From: Opitutia bacterium
Lineage (GTDB): Bacteria; Verrucomicrobiota; Verrucomicrobiia; Opitutales; Opitutaceae
NCBI GenBank assembly: GCA_016217545.1
Contig: JACRHT010000016.1
Coordinates: forward strand, 186,001-250,000
DNA length: 64,000 nucleotides
Reading direction: 5' to 3'
In this document: positions 1 to 7,846 of the stretch, in pieces
How positions within the stretch are numbered: the first letter of the stretch is position 1
Layout: the number at the start of each line of letters is the position of its first letter
Program-made: the position numbers and the translations under genes
The notes under the pieces: generated by a model
Databases searched by the model: none
The model's input: the letters and a program-made list of their open reading frames with translations, nothing else
Told to the model about the DNA's origin: nothing

Positions 1-51
1 GCCAACCAGATCGACAAGGCCCTCGCCGCCGCGAAGCGCACCGCCGCCTGA
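1..51 (+). CDS. 3' end of an unidentified upstream gene
   Basis: The first 51 bases read in frame 1 as the last 16 codons of a protein ending ...AAAKRTAA followed by TGA. The tail is alanine/lysine-rich and carries no diagnostic motif, so no function is assigned. It lies 7 bases before the GTG of the fabZ-type gene, so it is probably the preceding member of the same operon. The missing part could hold oleC, oleD or a ketoacyl synthase, which would help define the pathway. Confidence 0.5.
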   Translation, partial: ANQIDKALAAAKRTAA

Positions 52-58
52 TTTCCCC

Positions 59-511
59 GTGAACGAAGTCGAGCAACTCATCCCGCACCGTCCGCCGTTT
101 CTGTTCGTCGACGCCATCGTGTCCCACGACGGAGAGACCATCGTCACGCGCCGCACTTGGCGCGCCGAGGAGGATTTCTACAAAGGCCACTATCCGGGCG
201 CACCGATCACACCGGGCGTGCTGCTCAGCGAAGCCGTCTTTCAATCCGGCGCCTGTCTCATGGCCAAACTCATGGCGGGCTCGGCCGGGCAGGGCGGCGG
301 CGTTCCTTTGCTCACCAAGGTTTCGGACATCCGTTTCCGTCTGCCGGTTTACCCGGGCGACACCGTGACGATCGAAGTGAAGCGCAAGGAGACCGCCGGC
401 GAGTTTCATTTCCTCACCGGCCTCATGAAATCTGCGGACGGCAAGAAGATCATGAACGTCGATTTCGCCGTCGCGTGGAAGAAACCCGAAGGCCAGGTCA
501 CCACGGCATGA
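59..511 (+). CDS. fabZ: 3-hydroxyacyl-ACP dehydratase, FabZ-like
   Basis: This 150-residue hotdog-fold protein matches the FabZ family in length. It has the N-terminal IPHRPPFLFVD segment and the active-site stretch GHYPGAPITPGVLLSEA, with the catalytic His at residue 44 and Glu at 58. The family dehydrates 3-hydroxyacyl-ACP to trans-2-enoyl-ACP in the cytosol. The start is a GTG. The 3' end overlaps the start of the FabI-like gene by four bases (ATGA), so the two are translationally coupled. Because OleA- and OleB-like genes follow, it may serve a dedicated lipid pathway instead of bulk fatty-acid synthesis; that is inference. Confidence 0.93.
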   Translation: MNEVEQLIPHRPPFLFVDAIVSHDGETIVTRRTWRAEEDFYKGHYPGAPITPGVLLSEAVFQSGACLMAKLMAGSAGQGGGVPLLTKVSDIRFRLPVYPGDTVTIEVKRKETAGEFHFLTGLMKSADGKKIMNVDFAVAWKKPEGQVTTA

Positions 512-1329
512 GCGATTTCCTCCAAGTCGCGGGCAAAACGTTCCTCGTCCAAGGCGTTGCCAACAAGAAGAGCGTCGCGTGGTTGATCGCGAAATCGCTG
601 GAAGAGCAGGGGGCGCGCGTCGTCTACGCGGTGCGCTCCGAGGCGCGCAGGAAATCCCTCGAAGCCCTGCTCGCCGACCGCCCGGTCTTCGTCTGCGACG
701 TCGAACAGGAGGGCGCGGGCGAGAAACTTGCCGCCGATGTCGCCGCCGCCGGCTTCGCGCCGCTGCACGGCTTGGTTCACTCGATCGCATTCGCGAACTA
801 CAGCGAAGGGTTCAAGACGTTCGCCGAGACGAAGCGCGGCGACTTCCTGCAGGCGACCGCCATCTCCGCCTTCTCGCTCGTCGAGCTGACGCGCGCCTTC
901 AAGCCGCACCTCGCGCGCGACGCCTCCGTCGTGACCATCGGCATTTCCTCGCTGCTCGTGACACCCGACAACTACGGCTACATGGGCCCGATCAAAGCCG
1001 CGCTGGAATCCTGCGCGCGTTTCCTCGCCAAGTCGCTCAGCGCCGACACCGCCATCCGCGTCAACGTCCTTGGCAGCGGTCCGCTTAAAACGAGCGCTTC
1101 GGCTGGCATTCCCGGTTATCTCGAAAGCTATCTCTACGCGGAGAAAATGACCTTCCGCAAACGCGCGCTCGAGACGCAGGAGGTCGCCAACGCCGCGCTC
1201 TTTCTCCTCAGCCCGCGCAGCAGTGGCGTGAACGGCACGACGCTGGTCGTGGACGGCGGCCTTGGCTCGAACTACTTCGACAAGGACATCATCCACCTCG
1301 CCATGCGGCCGGAGGCACCGAAAGCATGA
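508..1329 (+). CDS. fabI: Enoyl-ACP reductase (FabI-type SDR), diverged
   Basis: This 273-residue protein has the FabI-type glycine-rich start QGVANKKSVAW and the Y-X6-K pair at Tyr156/Lys163, the same numbers as in E. coli FabI. The C-terminal VDGG segment is also typical. The family reduces enoyl-ACP with NAD(P)H in the last step of chain elongation. It is odd at position 146: the conserved FabI tyrosine aligns with Ile in TIGISSLL. A complete FabV reductase is encoded near 54.6 kb, so this copy may be specialised for the neighbouring OleA/OleB module. It could also be an SDR that no longer acts on enoyl-ACP. Confidence 0.85.
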   Translation: MSDFLQVAGKTFLVQGVANKKSVAWLIAKSLEEQGARVVYAVRSEARRKSLEALLADRPVFVCDVEQEGAGEKLAADVAAAGFAPLHGLVHSIAFANYSEGFKTFAETKRGDFLQATAISAFSLVELTRAFKPHLARDASVVTIGISSLLVTPDNYGYMGPIKAALESCARFLAKSLSADTAIRVNVLGSGPLKTSASAGIPGYLESYLYAEKMTFRKRALETQEVANAALFLLSPRSSGVNGTTLVVDGGLGSNYFDKDIIHLAMRPEAPKA

Positions 1330-1349
1330 ACCGAGCGCGGCCGCAACAT

Positions 1350-1401
1350 GTAGGAGCCTGCTTGCAGGCGACCACAAATTATCGCCTGCAAGCCGACTCC
1401 T
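1350..1401. repeat. REPIN-like pair of inverted REP elements
   Basis: Two imperfect palindromes face each other. The first begins GTAGGAGCCTGCTTGCAGGC at 1350, and its near-complement ends at 1401 (18 of 21 positions match). Each half forms its own small hairpin (GCCTG/CAGGC in the left half), and the left half begins with GTAG, the head typical of REP sequences mobilised by RAYT transposases. It fills the gap between the FabI-like gene and oleA. No RAYT gene is in the window. Confidence 0.72.
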
Positions 1402-1429
1402 CCGGGCCAAAGGCGCATGCCGCAGCCGC

Positions 1430-2467
1430 ATGAAATTCGCGCACGCCTGCATCGAGTCCATCGCCGCGGTCGAGCCGGGCGAAGTCTGGTCGTCAGCCGC
1501 CATCGAAGCGCAGCTGAAGCCGATGTATGAACGGCTGCGCCTGCCGGAAGGGCGCCTCGAACTCATGTCCGGCATTCGCGAGCGTCGCATGTGGGCCGCC
1601 GGCACGCGGCCTTCCGACGCGAGCGCCGCTGCTGGGCGCAAGCTGCTCGGCATTTCACGAATCCCCGCCGCGAAACTTCAGGTGCTCATGCACAGCGCCG
1701 TGTGCCGCGATATGCTCGAACCGGCGACGGCGACCTTCGTGCACCACAAGATGGGCCTCGGCGGCGGCATGCAGGTTTTCGACGTCTCGAACGCCTGCCT
1801 CGGTTTCCTTAACGGTCTCGTGCTACTCGGCGGCATGATCGACGCCGGCCAGATTCGCGCAGGCATTGTGGTCTCCGGCGAAAACGGACGCCCGCTCGTC
1901 GAGCGCACGATTCAGCACCTGCTCGGCGCCAATCTCGACCGCAACGCGATCAAGCCGTTCTTCGCCAACCTCACCATCGGCTCCGCCGCCGTCGCGGCCG
2001 TCGTGTGCCACGAGGACGAGTTGCCCGCCGGCGCGCCGCGGCACCGTCTCGTCGCCGGCGCTGCGCTGGCCGACACGAGCCACAGCGATCTCTGCCAAGG
2101 CGACAGCGCGGGCGACGGTCTCTCGATGGAAACCGATTCCGAGCAGCTGCTCATCGCCGGCATCGACGTCGCGCGGCGCACCTGGGCGGACTTCAAGGGC
2201 GAGAGCGGCTGGGACGAGGCAACCCCCGACCGCTTCATCTGCCACCAAGTCGGCAGCGCGCATCGCCGCAAGCTCTACGAGACGCTCGGCCTCGATCTCG
2301 CGAAGGATTTCTCCTCGTTCGAAACACTCGGCAACACCGGGTCCGCCGCGCTGCCCACGACGCTTGCCCGCGCCGTGGAGCAAGGCGCCGTGCGCGACGG
2401 GCAAAAAGTCGCGCTGCTCGGCATCGGCAGCGGCATCAACAGCCTCATGCTCGCGCTCGAGTGGTGA
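1430..2467 (+). CDS. oleA: OleA-like thiolase-fold acyl-CoA condensing enzyme
   Basis: This 345-residue FabH/thiolase-fold protein has the triad Cys123 (in SNACLGF), His272 (in CHQVG) and Asn302 (in GNTGSAA). Glu97 in the MLEPAT segment resembles the extra acid of OleA. OleA joins two fatty acyl thioesters head to head to give a beta-keto acid, the first step of long-chain olefin synthesis. The NACLGFLNG motif and the adjoining OleB-like gene favour OleA over FabH. The ATG at 1430 lies just after the REPIN-like repeat with only a weak ribosome site. The stop overlaps the next start (TGATG). A dedicated KAS III remains possible. Confidence 0.82.
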   Translation: MKFAHACIESIAAVEPGEVWSSAAIEAQLKPMYERLRLPEGRLELMSGIRERRMWAAGTRPSDASAAAGRKLLGISRIPAAKLQVLMHSAVCRDMLEPATATFVHHKMGLGGGMQVFDVSNACLGFLNGLVLLGGMIDAGQIRAGIVVSGENGRPLVERTIQHLLGANLDRNAIKPFFANLTIGSAAVAAVVCHEDELPAGAPRHRLVAGAALADTSHSDLCQGDSAGDGLSMETDSEQLLIAGIDVARRTWADFKGESGWDEATPDRFICHQVGSAHRRKLYETLGLDLAKDFSSFETLGNTGSAALPTTLARAVEQGAVRDGQKVALLGIGSGINSLMLALEW

Positions 2468-3372
2468 TGACGCCCGCCGCACAACTCCCGGACTGGCTGC
2501 GGAAACTCTATCCGTTCACGCCGCAACGCTTCGCGACGCCCGCGGGCGAACTGAGCTACGTCGACGAAGGCCCGCGCTCCGACGAAGCGGTCGTGATGGT
2601 GCACGGCAATCCGACCTGGTCGTTTTTCTACCGCGACGTCGTGCTCGCGCTGCGCGGCCGGATGCGCTGCATCGTGCCGGATCACCTCGGTTGCGGCCTG
2701 AGCGACAAACCGCAGCAATGGGACTACACGCTGCCCAACCACGTCGCGAACCTGCGCGCGCTCCTCGATTCGCTGCAGTTCCGCAAAATTCACCTCGTCG
2801 TCCACGACTGGGGCGGGCCGATCGGACTCGGCGCGCTGCTGCCGCAGCCGGAGAAGCTCGGCGGTGTCGCGATTCTCAACACCGCAGCATTCGCCGACAC
2901 GGTCGTGCCGCTGCGCATCCGGCTCTGCCGCGCGCCGTTGCTCGGTGAGCTGATCGTGCGCGGCGGCAACGGCTTTGCGTGGCCCGCGACGTGGATGGCG
3001 GTTTCGCAGCCGCTACCGGGCGACGTGAAGCGCGGTTTTCTTTTCCCCTACGACTCGTGGGCCAACCGCATCGCGACGCACCGTTTCGTCGTCGACATCC
3101 CGAGCGGACGCGGCACTGCATCAGACCGCGCGCTCGCAGAGATCGAGTCGCGCCTGCCGCTGCTGCGCGAGCGCGACGTCGCGGTGTTGTGGGGTGCGGA
3201 TGATTTTTGCTTCAACCGACACTACTTCCGCCGCTGGCGCGAGCTACTGCCCGACGCGCAGCACGAACTGCTCGAAGGCGTCGGCCACTACCTGATCGAG
3301 GACGGCGGGAGCAGGGTCGTGCAAAGCATCGCCGCGCACGTGACCGGGGACGCGGGCAACCGGCGCGTGTGA
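2467..3372 (+). CDS. oleB: Alpha/beta-hydrolase of the haloalkane dehalogenase superfamily, OleB-like
   Basis: This 301-residue protein has the oxyanion segment HGNPTWSF (46-53), the nucleophile elbow VHDWGG with Asp114, and a catalytic His about residue 274 in GVGHY. This is the haloalkane dehalogenase layout with an Asp nucleophile. OleB proteins of this family decarboxylate the beta-lactone formed by OleC to a cis-olefin. Translational coupling to the OleA-like gene supports OleB over a true dehalogenase. No oleC (AMP-forming beta-lactone synthetase) or oleD (reductase) is beside it, so the pathway must be completed elsewhere or differ. Confidence 0.8.
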   Translation: MTPAAQLPDWLRKLYPFTPQRFATPAGELSYVDEGPRSDEAVVMVHGNPTWSFFYRDVVLALRGRMRCIVPDHLGCGLSDKPQQWDYTLPNHVANLRALLDSLQFRKIHLVVHDWGGPIGLGALLPQPEKLGGVAILNTAAFADTVVPLRIRLCRAPLLGELIVRGGNGFAWPATWMAVSQPLPGDVKRGFLFPYDSWANRIATHRFVVDIPSGRGTASDRALAEIESRLPLLRERDVAVLWGADDFCFNRHYFRRWRELLPDAQHELLEGVGHYLIEDGGSRVVQSIAAHVTGDAGNRRV

Positions 3373-3405
3373 CCGCCCCAACTCAACGAACGTCTTAGCC
3401 AACAC

Positions 3406-3969
3406 ATGGCAAACGCAGCGCCCCATCGTCCGACTGGCACGGGTCACGTCTTCTGGCTTTTCGGACTCTCCGGCGCGGGCAAATCCACGCTCGCCCACGC
3501 GCTCGCGAACGACCTGCGACAGGGCGGCCGCAGTGTGCTCGAACTCGACGGAGATCGCTTGCGCTCCGGATTGTGCCGCGGGCTCGGTTTCTCGACCGAA
3601 GAGCGGGCCGAAAATCTCCGTCGCGCAGCCGAGGTCGCGAAGCTCGGACTCGATTCGGGACTGTGCGTCGTTGCCGCCTTCATCACGCCGCTGAACGAGA
3701 ACCGGGCGCTCGTGGCGTCCATCGTCGGGCGGGACGCGCTTTCGTTCGTTTTCGTCGACGCGCCGCTCGACGTCTGCCGGCAACGCGACGTGAAGCACCT
3801 CTACGCCGCCGCCGCTCGCGGCGACGTGCAGAAATTCACCGGCGTGAGCGCCGCCTTCGAGCCGTCACCGGACGCCGACCTCCAGGTGCCAAGCGCGCAG
3901 GAGAGCGTGGCCGAGAGCAGCGCGCGGCTGCGCGCGTTCGCTTGGGACAAGTTGACAGGAGCGCGATAG
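3406..3969 (+). CDS. cysC: Adenylylsulfate kinase
   Basis: This 187-residue P-loop kinase has Walker A GLSGAGKST at 20-28 and the DGDRLR segment typical of APS kinase. It phosphorylates adenosine 5'-phosphosulfate to PAPS, the sulfuryl donor for sulfotransferases or reduction. It sits 33 bases after oleB and 2 bases before cysD, in one strand-wise run with cysD and cysN. It is a stand-alone kinase, not fused to CysN. The order C-D-N is complete for PAPS synthesis, but no PAPS reductase (cysH) or sulfotransferase is in the window. Confidence 0.93.
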   Translation: MANAAPHRPTGTGHVFWLFGLSGAGKSTLAHALANDLRQGGRSVLELDGDRLRSGLCRGLGFSTEERAENLRRAAEVAKLGLDSGLCVVAAFITPLNENRALVASIVGRDALSFVFVDAPLDVCRQRDVKHLYAAAARGDVQKFTGVSAAFEPSPDADLQVPSAQESVAESSARLRAFAWDKLTGAR

Positions 3970-3971
3970 CC

Positions 3972-4871
3972 ATGCGTTCGCTGGATCACCTGGAGCTGCT
4001 CGAGCACGAAGCCATCTACATCGTGCGCGAGGCGGTGGCGCTCTTCCCGCGACTCGCGCTGCTGTTCTCGGGCGGCAAAGATTCCCTCGTGCTCGCGCAC
4101 GTCGCCCGCAAGGCTCTGGCGCCGCTCCAGCCCCAGTTCCCGCTGCTGCACATCGACACCGGCCACAATTTCCCGGAGACGCTGGAGTTTCGCGACGCCT
4201 ACGTGCGCCAGACGGGATGGCGACTGGAAGTCCGGAGCGTCGAGGCCTCGATCGCCGCCGGACGCGTCCAGGCTGACCCCGCGCCGCACGCGAGTCGCAA
4301 TCACCTGCAGTCCGTCACCCTCACGGATGCCATTCGCGAGTTGAATCTCGACGCCTGCCTCGGCGGTGCCCGGCGCGACGAGGAAAAGGCCCGCGCGAAG
4401 GAGCGCGTGTTCTCGCACCGCAATCGCGATGGCCGCTGGGAGCCGCAACATCAGCGCCCGGAGCTCTGGCACCTCGTCAACGGACACAAGGCGCCCGGCG
4501 AGCACTTCCGGGTTTTCCCGCTCAGCAATTGGACCGAGCTCGACGTGTGGAGCTACATCCGGCGCGAGAACTTGGCGCTGCCGAGCCTCTATTTCGCGCA
4601 CGAGCGCCGGGTCGTGAACCGAAGCGGCACGCTGCTGGCGCTGCCGGACGAATCGTGGCTGCAACCGGGCGAAGAGCTGCGCGGCGAGCGCGTGCGTTTC
4701 CGCACCATCGGCGACATGACGTGCACCGGCGCCGTGCGTTCCGCGGCGCAGACACTCGACGAAGTGATGGCCGAGGTTGCGGCCGCTCGCCAAACCGAGC
4801 GCGCTGCCCGTGCAGACGATCAGCGCTCCGACGCCGCGATGGAGGACCGGAAGCGCGAGGGCTACTTCTGA
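3972..4871 (+). CDS. cysD: Sulfate adenylyltransferase subunit 2
   Basis: This 299-residue protein carries the PP-loop SGGKDS at 33-38, the HIDTGHNFPET segment and the GGARRDEEKAR and TGAVRS motifs of CysD. This subunit of ATP sulfurylase makes APS from ATP and sulfate, driven by GTP hydrolysis in the CysN partner. The tail EDRKREGYF is also family-typical. The stop overlaps the cysN start as TGATG, so stoichiometric coupled translation is expected. Confidence 0.95.
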   Translation: MRSLDHLELLEHEAIYIVREAVALFPRLALLFSGGKDSLVLAHVARKALAPLQPQFPLLHIDTGHNFPETLEFRDAYVRQTGWRLEVRSVEASIAAGRVQADPAPHASRNHLQSVTLTDAIRELNLDACLGGARRDEEKARAKERVFSHRNRDGRWEPQHQRPELWHLVNGHKAPGEHFRVFPLSNWTELDVWSYIRRENLALPSLYFAHERRVVNRSGTLLALPDESWLQPGEELRGERVRFRTIGDMTCTGAVRSAAQTLDEVMAEVAAARQTERAARADDQRSDAAMEDRKREGYF

Positions 4872-6106
4872 TGGACATCCTGCGTCTCATCACCTGCGGC
4901 AACGTGGACGACGGCAAGAGCACGCTGCTCGGCCGCCTCCTGCACGACACCAAGTCGATTTTCGAAGACCAGTGGGCGGCTTTGCAGCGCATCTCGAGCG
5001 AGCGCGGCGATAGCGCGGTGAATCTGGCGTTCATCACCGACGGCCTGCGCGCGGAGCGGGCACAAGGCATCACAATCGACGTCGCGCACCGCTATTTTTC
5101 CACGCCGCGAAGGAAGTTCATCCTCGCGGATTGCCCGGGCCATCTGGAATTCACGCGCAACATGGTGACCGGCGCCTCCAGCGCGCAGGTCGCGCTGCTC
5201 CTGGTGGACGCGCAGCGGGGGATAACGGAGCAGACGCGCCGGCACGCGTTCCTGGTGTCGTTGCTCCGCGTGCGGCACCTCGTCGTTTGCGTGAACAAGA
5301 TGGACCTCGTGGGCTTCGCCGAAGCGCGGTTTGACGAGATTCGCGACCAGGTCATGGCTTTCGCAGAGCGGTTGGAAGGCGTGGAAGTGCAGTTCATCCC
5401 GATCGCCGCCTTGCACGGCGACAACGTCGTCGAGCGGTCGGCGCGGATGCCGTGGTATGCCGGCACGCCGTTGCTGTATGCCTTGGAGAATTTCTATGTC
5501 CGCAACGAAGCGAATCTGGTCGATGCGCGGTTCTCGGTGCAGCTCGTGATGGAATCGGCCGGGAAGCGCCTTCTGGCGGGGCGCGTGGCGAGCGGCGTGC
5601 TGCGACCAGGCGAGGAGCTTGTTCACTTGCCGTCCGGGCGGCCGCTGAAGATTTGCCGGATCGACGTTGCGGGCGAGGAGACCGCGGAAGCACGTCATCC
5701 GATGAGCGTAGCGCTCGAAGTCGACGCGACGTTCGCCATCCAACGCGGCGACATGCTCGCGCGACCGCACAATCATCCCACGCCGGCGACGGAGCTGGAC
5801 GCGATGGTTTGCTGGCTGGATGAGCGTCCGCTGGAGCTTGGGCGGACTTACCGGATACGGCAGGCGGAGCGCGAGGTTGGGGGAAGCGTGGCGGAGATTC
5901 TTTACACGATCGACGTGAACACGCTGCGGCGACAGCCCGCGGCTGACGGCCGGTTGCCGATGAACGCGATCGCGCGCGCGGCGCTGAAAGTGGACGCGGT
6001 GATTTTCGCCGACGCCTACCGACGGAACCGGGAGACGGGGAGTCTTCTGATCATCGACCCGGAGACCAACGCCACCGCCGGAGCCGCCATGATCTTGGCA
6101 CCTTAA
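4871..6106 (+). CDS. cysN: Sulfate adenylyltransferase GTPase subunit 1
   Basis: This 411-residue translation-factor-type GTPase has the G1 loop GNVDDGKST at 10-18, the G3 motif DCPGH and G4 NKMD. CysN hydrolyses GTP to drive APS formation by CysD. At 411 residues it is shorter than many CysN proteins and lacks the C-terminal APS kinase domain of CysN/CysC (NodQ) fusions, consistent with the separate cysC upstream. It is the last gene of the forward run. No convincing terminator is seen in the following 350 bases. Confidence 0.94.
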   Translation: MDILRLITCGNVDDGKSTLLGRLLHDTKSIFEDQWAALQRISSERGDSAVNLAFITDGLRAERAQGITIDVAHRYFSTPRRKFILADCPGHLEFTRNMVTGASSAQVALLLVDAQRGITEQTRRHAFLVSLLRVRHLVVCVNKMDLVGFAEARFDEIRDQVMAFAERLEGVEVQFIPIAALHGDNVVERSARMPWYAGTPLLYALENFYVRNEANLVDARFSVQLVMESAGKRLLAGRVASGVLRPGEELVHLPSGRPLKICRIDVAGEETAEARHPMSVALEVDATFAIQRGDMLARPHNHPTPATELDAMVCWLDERPLELGRTYRIRQAEREVGGSVAEILYTIDVNTLRRQPAADGRLPMNAIARAALKVDAVIFADAYRRNRETGSLLIIDPETNATAGAAMILAP

Positions 6107-6462
6107 GGACGTTGCCGAAGGACGGGCGAAAGGGTTGTGCGTCGGGAGGTTTTCCGAACAAGTCTTATTTGGGACATAATGCTTATTGTGCGACTTTCCA
6201 CTGAGAAAACAGCCTGTTCCGAGTAGACGCTGATCCGGTCAAGGAGACTCCACTATCGGCGCGAGCGCGTCCGGACTACATCGTCGTCGGTTCGCGTCGG
6301 GGCACACCAGCTCCTACGAAATACTTATGACCAGCGAGGTCCAGCGGCTGACTCGCGAGGCCCCTGCCCGGTCGTCACCGTTGCGATCGCCGCGCGTGCC
6401 CGCCCGGACAAGTGCGCAAGACCCAAGCGGCTGCGCGTGCCGAAGTCCACTAACCGGCCGAT
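6107..6462. other. Gene-poor gap with a short AT-rich island
   Basis: This 356-base stretch lies between the convergent cysN and lepB 3' ends. No credible gene is seen. At 6160-6200 the otherwise GC-rich sequence becomes AT-rich, with CTTATT at 6164 and again at 6182, the first followed by TGGGACATAATG. The meaning is not established; it might be a decayed mobile-element end or a promoter-like relic. The rest is GC-rich sequence without obvious hairpin-plus-T terminators. Confidence 0.4.
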
Positions 6463-7824
6463 TCAGCGTGCGAGGCCCCAGCGGCGCGTGAGCGGATAAT
6501 AGATGAACAGCGGTTTGCCGACCACGTCCTTGTCCGGGATAAATCCCCAATAGCGACTGTCCGCGCTGTTCGGCGAGTTGTCGCCTAGCGCCATGAACGA
6601 GTTCGCCGGAACCTCAACGACGTTGCCGCTGCCGAGCAGTCCGACGTTCGTGTAGCCCGGATAAAGTCCGCGCTTCTCAGAATTCGCTTTGAATGCATCA
6701 GCGCCCGCGATCGGCGCGCCGTTGCGGAAAAGCTGCGCGGCAGGATCGTTCGAATTTTCACCGCCATCGCGGATGAACTTCGGCTCGCGGACCTCGATCT
6801 TGTCGCCCGGCGTGCCGACGAGACGCTTGATGTAGTATTGGCGCAGTTGTTCGCCGTTTGGCCCCGTCATCGCGTCGCTGTGGATGTTCTCGGTCTTGAA
6901 AACGAAGCCCTGTCCCACTTTCGGCGGGAAGAAGTTGTAGGTGATGCGGTCGACGAAGAGCAGGTCGCCCGTGAGAATGTCGAACGACAGGATCGGTTCG
7001 CCGCGCTTCGCCTGCCTGCCCACGGGAATCCAGTATACGCGCTGATCGAAGGTTCGGCCACCCGCGGAGATCGTGAGAATCGAGGATTCCGGCGTCCGCC
7101 CGCTGCTCGCCTGCTCGCGGAGCACGCGGGTGAACGGACGATTCTTGCCGCCAAATGCTTCGTCGAGCACGCGTTCGAAACCGAAGTCGACGGGCACCTC
7201 GATCTCCGTCGGAGTGCCGTTCACCAGGAACGTGTAGACCCGGTAAGTCGTCGGGAAAAACCCGAGCGCGCGACCGGCGCGCTGCGTCGACACCACGTGG
7301 AACTCGCCATCCTGAAACTTCAGCGCCGGGACGAGGATCTCGCCGTCGGCAGGTGCGATTGCCCGGTAGTTCGTCGCGCCAAAGGCGAGCAACCGGCCAA
7401 CGCGTCCGAGCACGCCGGGCTCCTCGCCCGGTTTAATGAGCTCGTGCGTCATGCCGTAGTAAGTCGGCCACATCGAGTTCGTCGGAATCTTGAACGGCTG
7501 CACGAAATACGCGCGCAAACCGAGAATCACGATCGCGGCAACGAGGAAGAACTCGACGTTCTCGACGAGCGACGAGGTCGGATAAATGCGGCCGCCGGTT
7601 TGGCGCAGGACATCCTCGAGCTTCTCGATCGCCATCTTGAGCTTCGAGGCGTCGGCCTTGTCCTTTAGGCGCAGCTTGAGGTCGCCCGTCGCGGCGACGA
7701 GTTGCTGCACTTGCGCGGGCGGCAACTGGTCGCGGCGGAAGTTGTAGACGCGCTCAGCGACTTCGAGCCAGTTGGCGGCGTGGCGCCGCATCTTTTTTTC
7801 TTCGGAGAGGAGAAAGTCGAACAC
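6463..7824 (-). CDS. lepB: Signal peptidase I, enlarged
   Basis: This 453-residue S26 peptidase has a transmembrane segment around 91-108, the nucleophile Ser117 in IPTNSMWP, the general base Lys333 in YYIKRLVGTPGDK and the late box GDNSPNSADSR. It removes signal peptides of exported proteins at the membrane. It is longer than E. coli LepB (about 324 residues). The extra length is an N-terminal charged region of about 90 residues, predicted coiled coil/cytosolic, and a large insertion between the catalytic boxes. It lies 22 bases downstream of lepA, so fabD-lepA-lepB reads as one unit. Confidence 0.94.
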   Translation of the reverse strand: MFDFLLSEEKKMRRHAANWLEVAERVYNFRRDQLPPAQVQQLVAATGDLKLRLKDKADASKLKMAIEKLEDVLRQTGGRIYPTSSLVENVEFFLVAAIVILGLRAYFVQPFKIPTNSMWPTYYGMTHELIKPGEEPGVLGRVGRLLAFGATNYRAIAPADGEILVPALKFQDGEFHVVSTQRAGRALGFFPTTYRVYTFLVNGTPTEIEVPVDFGFERVLDEAFGGKNRPFTRVLREQASSGRTPESSILTISAGGRTFDQRVYWIPVGRQAKRGEPILSFDILTGDLLFVDRITYNFFPPKVGQGFVFKTENIHSDAMTGPNGEQLRQYYIKRLVGTPGDKIEVREPKFIRDGGENSNDPAAQLFRNGAPIAGADAFKANSEKRGLYPGYTNVGLLGSGNVVEVPANSFMALGDNSPNSADSRYWGFIPDKDVVGKPLFIYYPLTRRWGLAR

Positions 7825-7846
7825 GGCGGAAAGGAAAACGTCTGAC

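Noticed and set aside
2467-3372. True haloalkane dehalogenase
   Set aside because: The fold and nucleophile fit, but translational coupling to the OleA-like gene makes OleB the better call. No other dehalogenation gene is present.
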